16,378 nt of DNA from CAZMCT01 sp964564785 (GCA_964564785.1 CAZMCT010000092.1:1-16378), one strand, 5' to 3'; shown: positions 6,921 through 13,811, counted from the stretch's first letter. The notes: generated by a model from the letters alone, not told the origin. Program-made: numbers and translations.

Positions 6921-8171
6921 TCACGAGGGTTTCTTCTCTTCCGGCGGGGGTTTGATCCCGTAGATCACCACGTCCGCCACGCCCCGGTCCTCCGGATCGA
7001 ACTCGAGCCCCGGTTCGCTCGTCCCGCGGTATACAAGCGTGAACACGCGGTCCAGCGGCCGGCGCTGGCCGAATTTCACGGCCGTCCCGCCCTCGGCCGC
7101 GACGTGGAACGAACCGACGATGAGCATGATGCGGTCGCCGGGATGCCGGGCGCGGTAGTGGGCGAGCGACTCGGCCATCGCGTCATCCCACATGAGCTGG
7201 GCGCGGAAGAAGCGCTCGGGGGTGTCGGCCGTGGAGGGTGGGGCGGGTTGCGTCTCGACCGGCTGCGATTCGGCGGGTGGCGTTTCCGTGGGGTGCGATG
7301 CGGCCGGCTGCGTTGCTGCGGGCGGGGTGTGGCTGGGGGCCGTGGCCGGAGATGAAAGCGCCGGGCGCGACGGGGGGGCGTGCGGGAGCATTTCCGCGGG
7401 CATCTTCGGCGGCCTGTCCGGCGCGGCGGTGGCGGCAGGTGTTTCCGCGAGGGGCTGGCCCTCGACGGGCGGGGCGGCGGGCATGCTGGCGGGTTGGCTG
7501 GCGGGCTGTGGAGCGGGCGTGGCGGGCGGGGCGCCCTCCGGCCCGTGGCCGCTCATCATGTCGAGGAAGCGTTCCTCATACGCACCGGGCAGATATGTAC
7601 TGTGAACCGGAATCCAGCGGCGGTCTTCGGCTTCGACCGTGGCGCGCCACTCGTCATACTCTTGTTCGGACAGCCGGAATGCGCGGACGAGCCTCCGGGG
7701 CGCGTTGGCGGCGATCACCGGGATGTCCGCGGCGCGGCAGTACTCGATCAGCGGGCGGTGCGCCAGCACGTAGGCCCGGTTCTGCCGGGCCTGCTTGCGG
7801 AACGCGGCCTCGTCCAGTCGGCCGGCGAGGTAGGCGTCGAGCGCGGCCTGCGTGTCGGCCTCGAAGAACTCCATGGCCAGAGCCGTGCGGCGCGGGGGGC
7901 GGGCAAGTTCGGTCAGCAGCTCGGCCTCCAGCGCATTGCAGACCGCGTCGCTGTGCTCCTCGCCGAAAAGGATTACGTCCGCCCCGGCGGCCCGGCGGGC
8001 GACCGCGGGCAGCGAGATCGGCCGGCCGGTGCGGCCGTCGTAACAACGGAACTGGCCGAAGAGGGCGGCGTTGCCGAGCGTGTCGCCGAGCCGCGGGACG
8101 CGGTAGTCGGACAGGCAGCCGGAAGTGAGCAGGGCGGCAGCCGTGAGCGGCACGAGCGAACGCAGGTGCAT
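6921..8171 (-). CDS. ChaN-like lipoprotein with a Pro/Ala-rich insertion
   Basis: This 416-residue protein belongs to the ChaN / haem-binding uptake-like family (Cofac_haem_bdg). It begins with a lipoprotein signal, LLTSGC, with Cys19 as the acylated residue. The first half of the domain has VILFGEEHSDAVCN (67-80, the family GE.H motif) and ALAMEFFEADTQ (97-108). The second half has AQLMWDDAMAESLAHY (324-339) and LIVGSFHVAAEGG (350-362). Between the halves lies a Pro/Ala/Thr/Gln-rich stretch of about 110 residues (208-317), absent from ordinary ChaN proteins as I know them. The start at 8171 is chosen because of the signal peptide and GGAG 6 bp upstream; the frame stays open to 8399 but that extension is arginine-rich and unlike a protein. 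The family binds haem in some members; the function here is unproven. Confidence 0.85.
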   Translation of the reverse strand: MHLRSLVPLTAAALLTSGCLSDYRVPRLGDTLGNAALFGQFRCYDGRTGRPISLPAVARRAAGADVILFGEEHSDAVCNALEAELLTELARPPRRTALAMEFFEADTQAALDAYLAGRLDEAAFRKQARQNRAYVLAHRPLIEYCRAADIPVIAANAPRRLVRAFRLSEQEYDEWRATVEAEDRRWIPVHSTYLPGAYEERFLDMMSGHGPEGAPPATPAPQPASQPASMPAAPPVEGQPLAETPAATAAPDRPPKMPAEMLPHAPPSRPALSSPATAPSHTPPAATQPAASHPTETPPAESQPVETQPAPPSTADTPERFFRAQLMWDDAMAESLAHYRARHPGDRIMLIVGSFHVAAEGGTAVKFGQRRPLDRVFTLVYRGTSEPGLEFDPEDRGVADVVIYGIKPPPEEKKPS

Positions 8172-8201
8172 GGTCGACTCCCTTGGAGACTGCGTGGCGG
8201 C

Positions 8202-8230
8202 AGCGTACCGCGGAAGGGCCTGCGTAACAA
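8202..8230 (-). promoter_or_regulatory. Weak promoter candidate of the ChaN-like gene
   Basis: On the minus strand TTGTTA (8230-8225) and TACGCT (8207-8202) are 17 bp apart, with 4 and 3 matches to the consensus hexamers. The ATG at 8171 is about 30 bp downstream. The spacing is ideal but the sequence match is poor. Confidence 0.25.
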
Positions 8231-8359
8231 AGCGGGGCGGGAACCTCGGGGCACGTCGACGATGCGTGGCGACGGGGGAGGTGAGGCGATGTCGCATCCG
8301 CGGCCGGATTTCTTCGTCGATCGCCGGTGACGACCTCGGTCGGATTGACCGCGCGGGAA

Positions 8360-8409
8360 CGCGGTCCGCACGGCGGCGGCCAGCGCGCCGGGCGACCACA
8401 CGGACCGCG
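8360..8409. repeat. Inverted repeat with 9-bp perfect arms
   Basis: CGCGGTCCG at 8360-8368 is repeated in reverse complement at 8401-8409, with 32 bp between. It lies about 70 bp downstream of the unknown secreted protein gene (minus strand), where it could act as a 3' stem-loop. There is no T-run. Confidence 0.45.
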
Positions 8410-8420
8410 CGCTGCCCGGT

Positions 8421-8455
8421 CGGCTTTGCGACCCTGTGCGCTCTCTGTGCCTCGG
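8421..8455. repeat. Degenerate 10-bp repeat of CTTTGCG type
   Basis: Three successive segments (CTTTGCG at 8424, CCTGTGCG at 8433, CTCTGTGC at 8443) repeat at close to 10-bp spacing. From memory, similar strings of tandem 'tttgcg / tgtgcc' units occur between genes in many unrelated bacteria. Whether this is one of them needs a search. Confidence 0.35.
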
Positions 8456-8476
8456 CGGCGAAGAGGCCCGGGGAGG

Positions 8477-9643
8477 CTACCGCGGCGCGGGAGGCAGCTC
8501 GGTGCCCTCGACGCGCGTGCCCGTGAAGGCTTGGATTAGCTTCACGATCTCGGCCTGCTTCTCCGGGCTGTATTTCGGTCCGCGATCGACGAACGGGTCC
8601 ACACCGCCGAAGTAGCGCAGCAGCGGAATGCCCTCGGCCAGCTCGATCGCCCCGCCGCCGAAGATCATGCTCCGCCGCCGCAGCGCCTCGCGGTCGCGGC
8701 TGGTTTGGAGCGTAAACGCGTCGATGCCGCGGAAGTGAGCGCCGGGGAGGAAATCCGGCGGCACGTAGATCAGGTCGTGAATGTCATACACCGCCACGAA
8801 CCACTCGCGGCCGTCCTTGTCACGCCAGCTCGGCGTGCGAGCCACCATGCCCCCGGCCCAGGCCTGCCGCCGGGCCGTCCGCTCCGGCCAGTCCGGCGGA
8901 TACGCAACCTCGCCGTCGGGCACGAGCCGCGACTCGTCGGCATTGACCAGCACGCGGACCTCGTCCTCCTTCACCGCCCGCTCGAGCGCACCCTGGTAGG
9001 CCGTGCGTGCCTCGCCGGCCGCGCCTGCCACTTCGACGTCGATGATCTCGCGCCCCGGGTGGTAACCGTAGCGGTCGGGCGCCTGGCGACGGAGCGTCCG
9101 CTCGCGCAGCGTGCGCGCGTTGCCGCTCGGATCGACGTCCGGCCGCGGCGGGCCTTCGTATTGCCGGGCGACGCGGGCAGCGCCCTGGACGCGGCGGTCG
9201 AGCTCGCGATCGTCCGGGGCGAGCGGCGCTTCCTCGGCCGCGTCGCGCGCCAGCGTTTGGAGGTCGACGCCCTTCTTCGCGGCCCGCGACAGGATGCCCT
9301 CGGCCTGAAGGTCGAGTTCTTCCGTGTCCATGTCGGGCGGAAGCTGGCGCAGCAGCACCTGGGCGCGGTGTGCGTGCCGGGCAGCGGCCGTGGGGTCGTC
9401 ACTGCGGGCCGCCTTGCGGGCCAGCACGATTTCGAGCCTGGCTGCGGCCAGGTTCGCGTCGGCCCGCGCCGCCCGCTCCTCGGGGTCGTCGCTGACCGGT
9501 GGAACGTCTCCGACCGCAGCAGGCCGCGCCGCCGGCCGGTCCGGGGCCGGGGCCCGCTCGATCAGCCGCTGGTCGTCGCCGGGTGGGTCGGCGGCCCAGG
9601 CCGCGGTCCCGAGCGCCGTCGCCAGAAGGAGCGTACGCATCAT
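8477..9643 (-). CDS. Secreted protein of unknown function, coupled to the HEAT-repeat gene
   Basis: I do not recognise this 388-residue protein. It starts with a signal peptide, MMRTLLLATALGTAAWA, cleaved before ADPP. A Pro/Ala-rich stretch follows (about 28-50), then helices rich in Ala/Arg/Glu (about 54-165). The C-terminal half looks more ordered: EVRVLVNADESRLVPDGEVAYP (about 228-249), WFVAVYDIHDLIYVPPDF (281-298), then DAFTLQTSRD (308-317) and a tail YSPEKQAEIVKLIQAF. No catalytic motif is evident. The start at 9643 is chosen because ATGA joins it to the stop codon of the upstream HEAT gene, with GAGGAG 8 bp before it; the in-frame codon at 9673 lies inside that gene. The pair should be translationally coupled and may work together outside the cytoplasm. 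Confidence 0.8.
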   Translation of the reverse strand: MMRTLLLATALGTAAWAADPPGDDQRLIERAPAPDRPAARPAAVGDVPPVSDDPEERAARADANLAAARLEIVLARKAARSDDPTAAARHAHRAQVLLRQLPPDMDTEELDLQAEGILSRAAKKGVDLQTLARDAAEEAPLAPDDRELDRRVQGAARVARQYEGPPRPDVDPSGNARTLRERTLRRQAPDRYGYHPGREIIDVEVAGAAGEARTAYQGALERAVKEDEVRVLVNADESRLVPDGEVAYPPDWPERTARRQAWAGGMVARTPSWRDKDGREWFVAVYDIHDLIYVPPDFLPGAHFRGIDAFTLQTSRDREALRRRSMIFGGGAIELAEGIPLLRYFGGVDPFVDRGPKYSPEKQAEIVKLIQAFTGTRVEGTELPPAPR

Positions 9644-10893
9644 GACTCGGACTCCTCGTACCATCGTTGCCACCGGCTGCGGTCAAAGCCGAAGTCCTGC
9701 CCGGTGATCCGCCGCAGCGCCTCCAGCACTTCCGTACGGTACACCGTCACCTGGCCGTACCGCCACTCGTTCTTCACATCCGGGGCGACAACGTTGCCGG
9801 TTGTGTACACACCGACGCGCGGCCGGCAGCCCACGCACACGCCGGAACTGAGCGTGACGCCGCTGGTCCGCGTGAACACCTGCGGCCACGAGCCGATGTA
9901 CGTCCGCACCGGCATCTCGACCCACTTGTTGCGGACCGTGGTCAAGGCGGCGATCAGGTCGGGCACCGCCTCGCGGGCCTCGAGCGCCCCGAGCCCGGCT
10001 GCCGCCCGCGTCTGGATCGCGTCGTCGCCGGCCCGCAGCGCCGCCCGGTATTGCGCGATGACCCGCGGGTCCTGGCGCGCGGCCACAACCTCCAGGGCCT
10101 GATTGCGAATCTCGGGTACCGGATCGAGCAGTGCCAACAGGGCCAGGTTCATCGTGGCCTCGTCCTCGGGAAACTGCGCAAGCGACTCTACCAGGAGTCG
10201 CCGACACGCCGGACCACCGCCGCCGAGCACCGTGGCGAGCGGGTAGATCGCGAGCGGGTCGCGGATTTCGAGAATCTTCTCGCGGCCCTCGCGGTTGAGC
10301 CGCTCGAGCTGGCTGTCAAGTTGGGCGGACTTGATCGCGCGGATGCGCTGGAACCACTGGCCCTGGATGGCCCGCGCCAGCCGCTCCGGTTCCGGCTCGG
10401 CCTCCGGCTGCGGTTCGTCCTTCCTGTCCGCCGCGACCCGCCGCCCGTCGACCCACAGCGTCCCGACCTTCACGAAGCCCAGGGCCCGCCGCGCCGCCGC
10501 GCAGTCCGGGTCCAGCTCGATCGCCCGCTGAAGATGCCGCGTACGTTCCGCGCGAAGCCCGCGCCCCGCGCACCACGTGGCCAGCGCCACCTGTGCCGCG
10601 GGCGTGTCGCCCGCCTGCCCGGCACGCTGCTCGTACTCCTCGAACACCGTGGGCGCCCGCTCGATCCGCTCGACATCGGCCGCGGCGATTCTCACCGTGC
10701 CGATCGTCGTGCGGATGGTGTACTGCCCGTTTTCCTCGGCCAGCAGCATGCCCTCGATCGTCCCCCCGCGCGCGAGGTGGAACACATCCGCGCACGACCA
10801 CGGTAGCGGGCCGGCGAGGACGGCCAACAGGGCGCAGAGCGCGCCTGAAATTATCGGGCGCTTCAACTCGACCACAGCCCGGATCGCGACCAT
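9640..10893 (-). CDS. Secreted HEAT-repeat protein with SH3/Sm-like N-terminal domain
   Basis: The 417-residue protein begins with a hydrophobic leader (about 12-35) that could be cleaved after SCA. Residues 36-80 form a small beta-rich unit, DVFHLARGGTIEGMLL to GTVRIAAADVERIE. This type often begins planctomycete exported proteins. A TPR-like helix pair (about 98-140, with AIELDPD) and an acidic Pro/Glu linker (158-172) follow. From about 205 to 320 there are HEAT-like repeats, seen as DPLAIYPLATVLG, DPVPEIRNQALEVV and REAVPDLIAALTTV. The C-terminus, VLEALRRITGQDFGFDRSRWQRWY (389-412), is the usual 'W..W' ending of such HEAT proteins. HEAT repeats bind proteins, so a scaffold role is likely. 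The start has GGAGG about 8 bp upstream. It is the first gene of a two-gene operon. Confidence 0.85.
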   Translation of the reverse strand: MVAIRAVVELKRPIISGALCALLAVLAGPLPWSCADVFHLARGGTIEGMLLAEENGQYTIRTTIGTVRIAAADVERIERAPTVFEEYEQRAGQAGDTPAAQVALATWCAGRGLRAERTRHLQRAIELDPDCAAARRALGFVKVGTLWVDGRRVAADRKDEPQPEAEPEPERLARAIQGQWFQRIRAIKSAQLDSQLERLNREGREKILEIRDPLAIYPLATVLGGGGPACRRLLVESLAQFPEDEATMNLALLALLDPVPEIRNQALEVVAARQDPRVIAQYRAALRAGDDAIQTRAAAGLGALEAREAVPDLIAALTTVRNKWVEMPVRTYIGSWPQVFTRTSGVTLSSGVCVGCRPRVGVYTTGNVVAPDVKNEWRYGQVTVYRTEVLEALRRITGQDFGFDRSRWQRWYEESES

Positions 10894-10939
10894 CCCGATC
10901 CTCCGCCGTCGCGGCCGCGCGGCAGCCGCTCACCTCGTA

Positions 10940-10945
10940 ATCATA
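10940..10945 (-). promoter_or_regulatory. Candidate -10 box of the HEAT-repeat operon
   Basis: On the minus strand this reads TATGAT (5 of 6 to consensus), 46 bp upstream of the ATG at 10893. No good -35 box is visible at 16-18 bp; the sequence there is close to the end of palindromic repeat copy 2. The call rests on a single hexamer. Confidence 0.3.
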
Positions 10946-10959
10946 CGCTGGCGGCATGT

Positions 10960-11063
10960 TAGCAGCCCGTTGAGACCGGGGGTTGGCTCTGCATCAAACC
11001 ACCATGAAGTTAGCGCCAACAGCCACTCCCGCCGTGCCTGTCCCGTTCTTCGACGGGCTATTA
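10960..11063. repeat. 104-bp palindromic repeat element, copy 2
   Basis: Same family as copies 1 and 3, in the opposite orientation. The ends TAGCAGCCC (10960) and GGGCTATTA (11055-11063) mirror each other. The 33-bp arms match at 20 positions, or about 25 pairs if G-T wobbles are allowed. From 10961 to 11060 it aligns without gaps to copy 1 read on the minus strand (71 of 100). The minus strand carries the shared inner block GCGGGA-GTG-GC-TG-TTGGCGC (11032-11011) and GGGACAGGCAC near the outer arm. It lies between the HEAT operon promoter region and the dockerin-like gene remnant. Confidence 0.8.
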
Positions 11064-11128
11064 GACGCCCCGGCCGGCCGGAAGGTTCCGGACCGCCGCG
11101 GAGCGGTTTCGCGCACCGACCGGACGAA

Positions 11129-11310
11129 TCAACCGCCCGGGAGCAGCGCGACGAACGTGTTGATGTCGTCGAACGCGAACGTTGCGCGGCCGTGGAGGTT
11201 GCCGTTCAGCAGGCTCCAGCGCGGGGGGACGCGACCTCCCACGCCTCCGGGTTGCTGAGGGCGAGCACGAACGCGTGGAGGTCGCCGAAGCCGATCTTCG
11301 CATCGCAGTT
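11129..11310 (-). pseudogene. Remnant of a dockerin-like C-terminal repeat region, frameshifted
   Basis: On the minus strand, one frame reads NCDAKIGFGDLHAFVLALS followed by NPEAW (11310 to about 11230). A second frame then reads SLLNGNLHG and FAFDDINTFVALLPGG up to a stop at 11129. Together they match the two-part C-terminal tail (NCDG..-FGDIN-FVLALSNP..., NGDINGDG..-FDDIN-FVALL-GG) of secreted proteins in Phycisphaerae-type planctomycetes, a calcium-binding dockerin / EF-hand-like motif. A frameshift lies near 11205-11230. Several key Asp and Gly positions are already changed (LHGR for NGDG). I could not recover the upstream part of the protein, so this is the 3' end of a decayed gene. A sequencing frameshift is a less likely alternative because nothing intact precedes it. 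Confidence 0.65.
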
Positions 11311-11554
11311 CGGGTGGCCGGGCGTGATCGCGGGGGCGAGGATCACACGCAGCGCGAACGGCGGATTGTGGTCGTGACGCGTACCCCACGCGGGACAACG
11401 CGACACGTCCCCGGCGCGTGGCGCGGTTATCCGTACGTTGCGCGCGGAGTCCGAGTACGAGGACCCCGGCCCGCGTCGGGGTCTCATATTCCGCGGCGTC
11501 GCCCGAGCACACGCGGCCGCATGGGGCACGCTACGCGCGTTGCGCCCGGGCGTT
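11311..11554. other. Gene-free interval upstream of the receiver-like operon
   Basis: No intact gene is seen. It may hold further decayed sequence of the dockerin-like gene, but no recognisable protein similarity remains in any frame. A 7-bp inverted repeat (CCACGCG at 11386-11392, CGCGTGG at 11415-11421) is present without other support. Confidence 0.4.
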
Positions 11555-11583
11555 TTGACCCTGCGTGGCTTGCGGAGTAAAAT
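11555..11583 (+). promoter_or_regulatory. Sigma70-like promoter of the receiver-GGDEF operon
   Basis: TTGACC at 11555-11560 and TAAAAT at 11578-11583 each match consensus at 5 of 6 bases, with an ideal 17-bp spacer. Transcription would begin near 11590, downstream of the ATG at 11582 that overlaps the -10 box. The translation start must then be further in. Confidence 0.6.
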
Positions 11584-11620
11584 GGACACTTCTCGAGCGA
11601 AGCGCCAGAAGGACATCCGG

Positions 11621-12253
11621 GTGTCTGAGGTTCCGATTGCGCTCCACATTCGCACCGGGCAGCGCGCCTTGGTCGAGGCGGTTGACGCCTGGCTTGTGCG
11701 GCACGCCGTCGAGGTCATCGCGTTCGACGACGTCTATGCCGCCTGTGCGTTTGTGTTACAGCCGCACGAACGCAGTCCGGACCTGGCGCTGGTCGGCACC
11801 GACTGGCTCGCGGACGACGAGTACCCGATCATCGCCTACGTCCGCCAGACGTGGCCGCGCACCGCCATCCTGGTCTACTCCCAATCGGGCCAGGGGCCGC
11901 GGAGCGAGCTCTTGCCCTTCACGCGCCACTGCCGTGGTGCCGCAGAACTCGAGGCCTGCCTGAGCGGCCCACCGGACGTGGTGCTCCGCTCGCTCGGTGC
12001 CGATTGGCCCGTCGGGGACAGGGCGGTCGAACGGCGGTGTTGCGCCCCGGCTGCGGCTGAGCGTCCGACCGGGCCGCCGCCGGCCGTCGTCGACGTGTCG
12101 ACGGCGCGCCATCCGGAGCTGTTGCTGGGCGGACTCAAGCCCGCGCCGGCCGATGCGCGCGAGGCGATTGACGTCGCCCTGGCCGGCCCGCCGCGGATGG
12201 TCCTGACGGCGGAGGAGCTGGCCGCGTTGCTCGGAACGGGGCGGCCGCGCTGA
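11621..12253 (+). CDS. Stand-alone degenerate receiver-like protein
   Basis: This 210-residue protein has the pattern of a response-regulator receiver fold in its first 120 residues: IALHIRTG, then a helix ALVEAVDAWLVRH, then PDLALVGTDWL (about 52-62) where the phosphorylated Asp would be expected, and RTAILVYSQSG (about 80-90). The phospho-acceptor aspartate is not in its place (Gly at the equivalent site). The rest is Pro/Ala-rich with a C-terminal helix, MVLTAEELAALLG. The function is unknown; a protein-binding partner of the next gene product is plausible. The start is GTG at 11621, with GAAGGA 7 bp upstream. The ATG at 11582 overlaps the -10 box of a strong promoter and is rejected. The next gene starts 35 bp later, so the two form an operon. 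Confidence 0.65.
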   Translation: MSEVPIALHIRTGQRALVEAVDAWLVRHAVEVIAFDDVYAACAFVLQPHERSPDLALVGTDWLADDEYPIIAYVRQTWPRTAILVYSQSGQGPRSELLPFTRHCRGAAELEACLSGPPDVVLRSLGADWPVGDRAVERRCCAPAAAERPTGPPPAVVDVSTARHPELLLGGLKPAPADAREAIDVALAGPPRMVLTAEELAALLGTGRPR

Positions 12254-12288
12254 GCGCGCGAACTGGCCGGAGAGGAAACAGAGCGAAG

Positions 12289-13575
12289 ATGCGTGGGGAC
12301 GCACGGTTGTTGGTGGTCGGTCCCGCGGCGCTCGCCCGGGCGGTCGCGGCGGCACTGCCGCGCTGCCAGGTGACGGCGGTCGAGACGCTGCTGGCGGGCC
12401 TGTGGACGGCCGGGCAACGTGACGTCGACGCCGTTTTGATCGCGCTGTCAGCGGGCAGCGGATTGCTGCGCGCCATCGCCGGACTTCGGTCGGCGGCGCC
12501 GCAGCTCCGCATCGTGGTGGTCTGTCCACCGGCCGCTGAGCCCGAGGCGCGCCACGCGGTGCAGTCGGGAGCCGACGATTATGTGCTCGAGCCGGTGCAG
12601 CCGGAGGATCTGGCCGCGGCGCTCGGTCTGGCGCGGCCCATGCGGCCGGCGGCGAGCGAGTCGCGCTTGCCGCCGGTTCCGGAGATCGTGGAGTTGAGCG
12701 TCGTGCTGCAACACCTGGGGGAGGGTGTGCCGGAGACGCTTTCGCGTCTGGCGGCCCTGCTGCGAAACGCGTTCGGGGCGGAGCAGGCGTCGATCCAGGC
12801 GGGCGAGCACCAGGCGCTGGCCGGTCCCCAGGGGCCGGCGGTGCTCCAGGAGCCGCTGCGGCTGGGCTCCGACGCGGTGGGCGCGGTCGCGCTCGGCCCG
12901 CGGGCGACGGCGTACACGCCCGCCGATGCGGCCCGCCTGGCGGACTACGCCCGGCTGATCGAAACGATCGTGGCCCAGGCCCGCGAGCAGGCCGAGTGGC
13001 GCGAGCTTGCCTGGCGCGACGATCTGACCGGCTTGCGGAACCGCCGCTACTTCGACGCGGCCATGGAACAGCTCGTGGCCCGCGCCGCAGCCGAGCGGAT
13101 GCGTGTGACCGTGGTCCTGTTCGATATCGACGACTTCAAGACGTACAACGATCAGTACGGGCACGAGACCGGCGACGCTCTGCTGCGCGAAGTCGGGGTT
13201 CTGCTACGGCGCTGCTCGCGCGAGCGCGATATCGTCGCCCGCTACGGCGGGGACGAGCTGGCGGTCATCTTCTGGGATTCGGAGCAGCCGCGGGTGCCCG
13301 GCTCGCAGCACCCGACCGACCCGATCGCCGTCGCCGAGCGCTTCCAGTCCGTTATTCGCAGCCACCAGTTCCGTTGCCTGGGCCCGGCCGCGCCCGGCCC
13401 GGTGACGCTGAGCGGCGGGCTGGCGTGCTTCCCCTGGGATGGTCAGACACCGGCCGAGGTTGTGCGGGCCGCCGACGCGGCCTTGCTGAAGGCCAAGCGC
13501 GAGGGCAAGAACCGCGTGCAATTGTCCCCCAACAGCGCCGCGCCGCACGACGAGGCGGCGCCGCACGCGGCCTAG
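12289..13575 (+). CDS. Diguanylate cyclase with degenerate receiver and GAF-like region
   Basis: A 428-residue signalling protein. Residues 5-115 form a receiver-like domain: ARLLVVGPAALARAVAAAL, DAVLIALSAGSG with Ala52 where the phosphorylated Asp should be, and GADDYVLEPVQPEDLAAAL (94-112) with Glu101 where the conserved Lys should be. It should therefore not be phosphorylated in the usual way. Residues about 135-235 have a GAF-like pattern with a helix leading into DDLTGLRNRRYFD (244-256), the GGDEF-domain start. The catalytic domain carries FDIDDFKTYNDQYGH (278-292) and the active-site motif GGDEL (320-324), a Leu variant of GGDEF. The inhibitory site RERD (311-314) lies exactly 5 residues before it. 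It should make c-di-GMP in the cytoplasm with product feedback. The TAG stop is the first three bases of palindromic repeat copy 3. Confidence 0.88.
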   Translation: MRGDARLLVVGPAALARAVAAALPRCQVTAVETLLAGLWTAGQRDVDAVLIALSAGSGLLRAIAGLRSAAPQLRIVVVCPPAAEPEARHAVQSGADDYVLEPVQPEDLAAALGLARPMRPAASESRLPPVPEIVELSVVLQHLGEGVPETLSRLAALLRNAFGAEQASIQAGEHQALAGPQGPAVLQEPLRLGSDAVGAVALGPRATAYTPADAARLADYARLIETIVAQAREQAEWRELAWRDDLTGLRNRRYFDAAMEQLVARAAAERMRVTVVLFDIDDFKTYNDQYGHETGDALLREVGVLLRRCSRERDIVARYGGDELAVIFWDSEQPRVPGSQHPTDPIAVAERFQSVIRSHQFRCLGPAAPGPVTLSGGLACFPWDGQTPAEVVRAADAALLKAKREGKNRVQLSPNSAAPHDEAAPHAA

Positions 13576-13677
13576 CAGCTTGTCGAGCAAGCGGACCGGC
13601 AGCGCGGGAGCGGCGATTGGAGCGGCCCCGACGGTGAGGCGGCGCAGAGCCAGCTCGCTTTCTTCGCCGGGCTGCCA
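13573..13677. repeat. 105-bp palindromic repeat element, copy 3
   Basis: The element begins with TAGCAGC, where TAG is the stop codon of the GGDEF gene, and ends with the mirrored GGGCTGCCA (13669-13677). Aligned on the plus strand to copy 1 it matches at 53 of 75 ungapped positions (13579-13653 against 4844-4918), with one extra base in the right arm. It keeps the inner block GCGGGA-GCG-GC-GA-TTGGAGC from 13604. It is more diverged than the other two in the outer arms. Confidence 0.75.
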
Positions 13678-13811
13678 GGCAGGTTGCCCCCAATCTCTCC
13701 AACCGCAGCGATCCCTGGAGCGGGGGGCCGACCAGGACGCCCCTCGGCCCGCCGCGGCCGCGTGTGGTCCCTCCCCGGCGCTGAGGGCTCCGACCCGGCC
13801 GCCGCGGCGCC

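Larger units (their letters stand above)
8172..8476. other. Gene-free interval between two minus-strand genes
   Basis: These 305 bp separate the ChaN-like gene from the upstream two-gene operon. They contain a weak promoter candidate near 8202-8230, a 9-bp inverted repeat (8360-8368 and 8401-8409) and a degenerate 10-bp repeat at 8421-8455. Open frames here are arginine-rich and look like shadows. No further gene is seen. Confidence 0.6.

Noticed and set aside
8172..8399. N-terminal extension of the ChaN-like lipoprotein
   Set aside because: The extra residues are arginine/proline-rich without pattern. The lipoprotein signal and Shine-Dalgarno sequence place the start at 8171.
8705..10102. 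Plus-strand open frame (465 codons) opposite the HEAT and unknown secreted genes
   Set aside because: The minus-strand genes have signal peptides, ribosome binding sites and an ATGA coupling; the plus-strand frame has an arginine/proline-rich shadow composition.
11129..11512. An intact 127-residue gene on the minus strand
   Set aside because: Only its last 30 or so residues look like protein. The matching upstream half lies in another frame, so a pseudogene remnant is the better reading.
11582..11620. ATG start for the receiver-like protein
   Set aside because: The ATG overlaps the -10 box of a near-consensus promoter, so it would lie upstream of the transcript.
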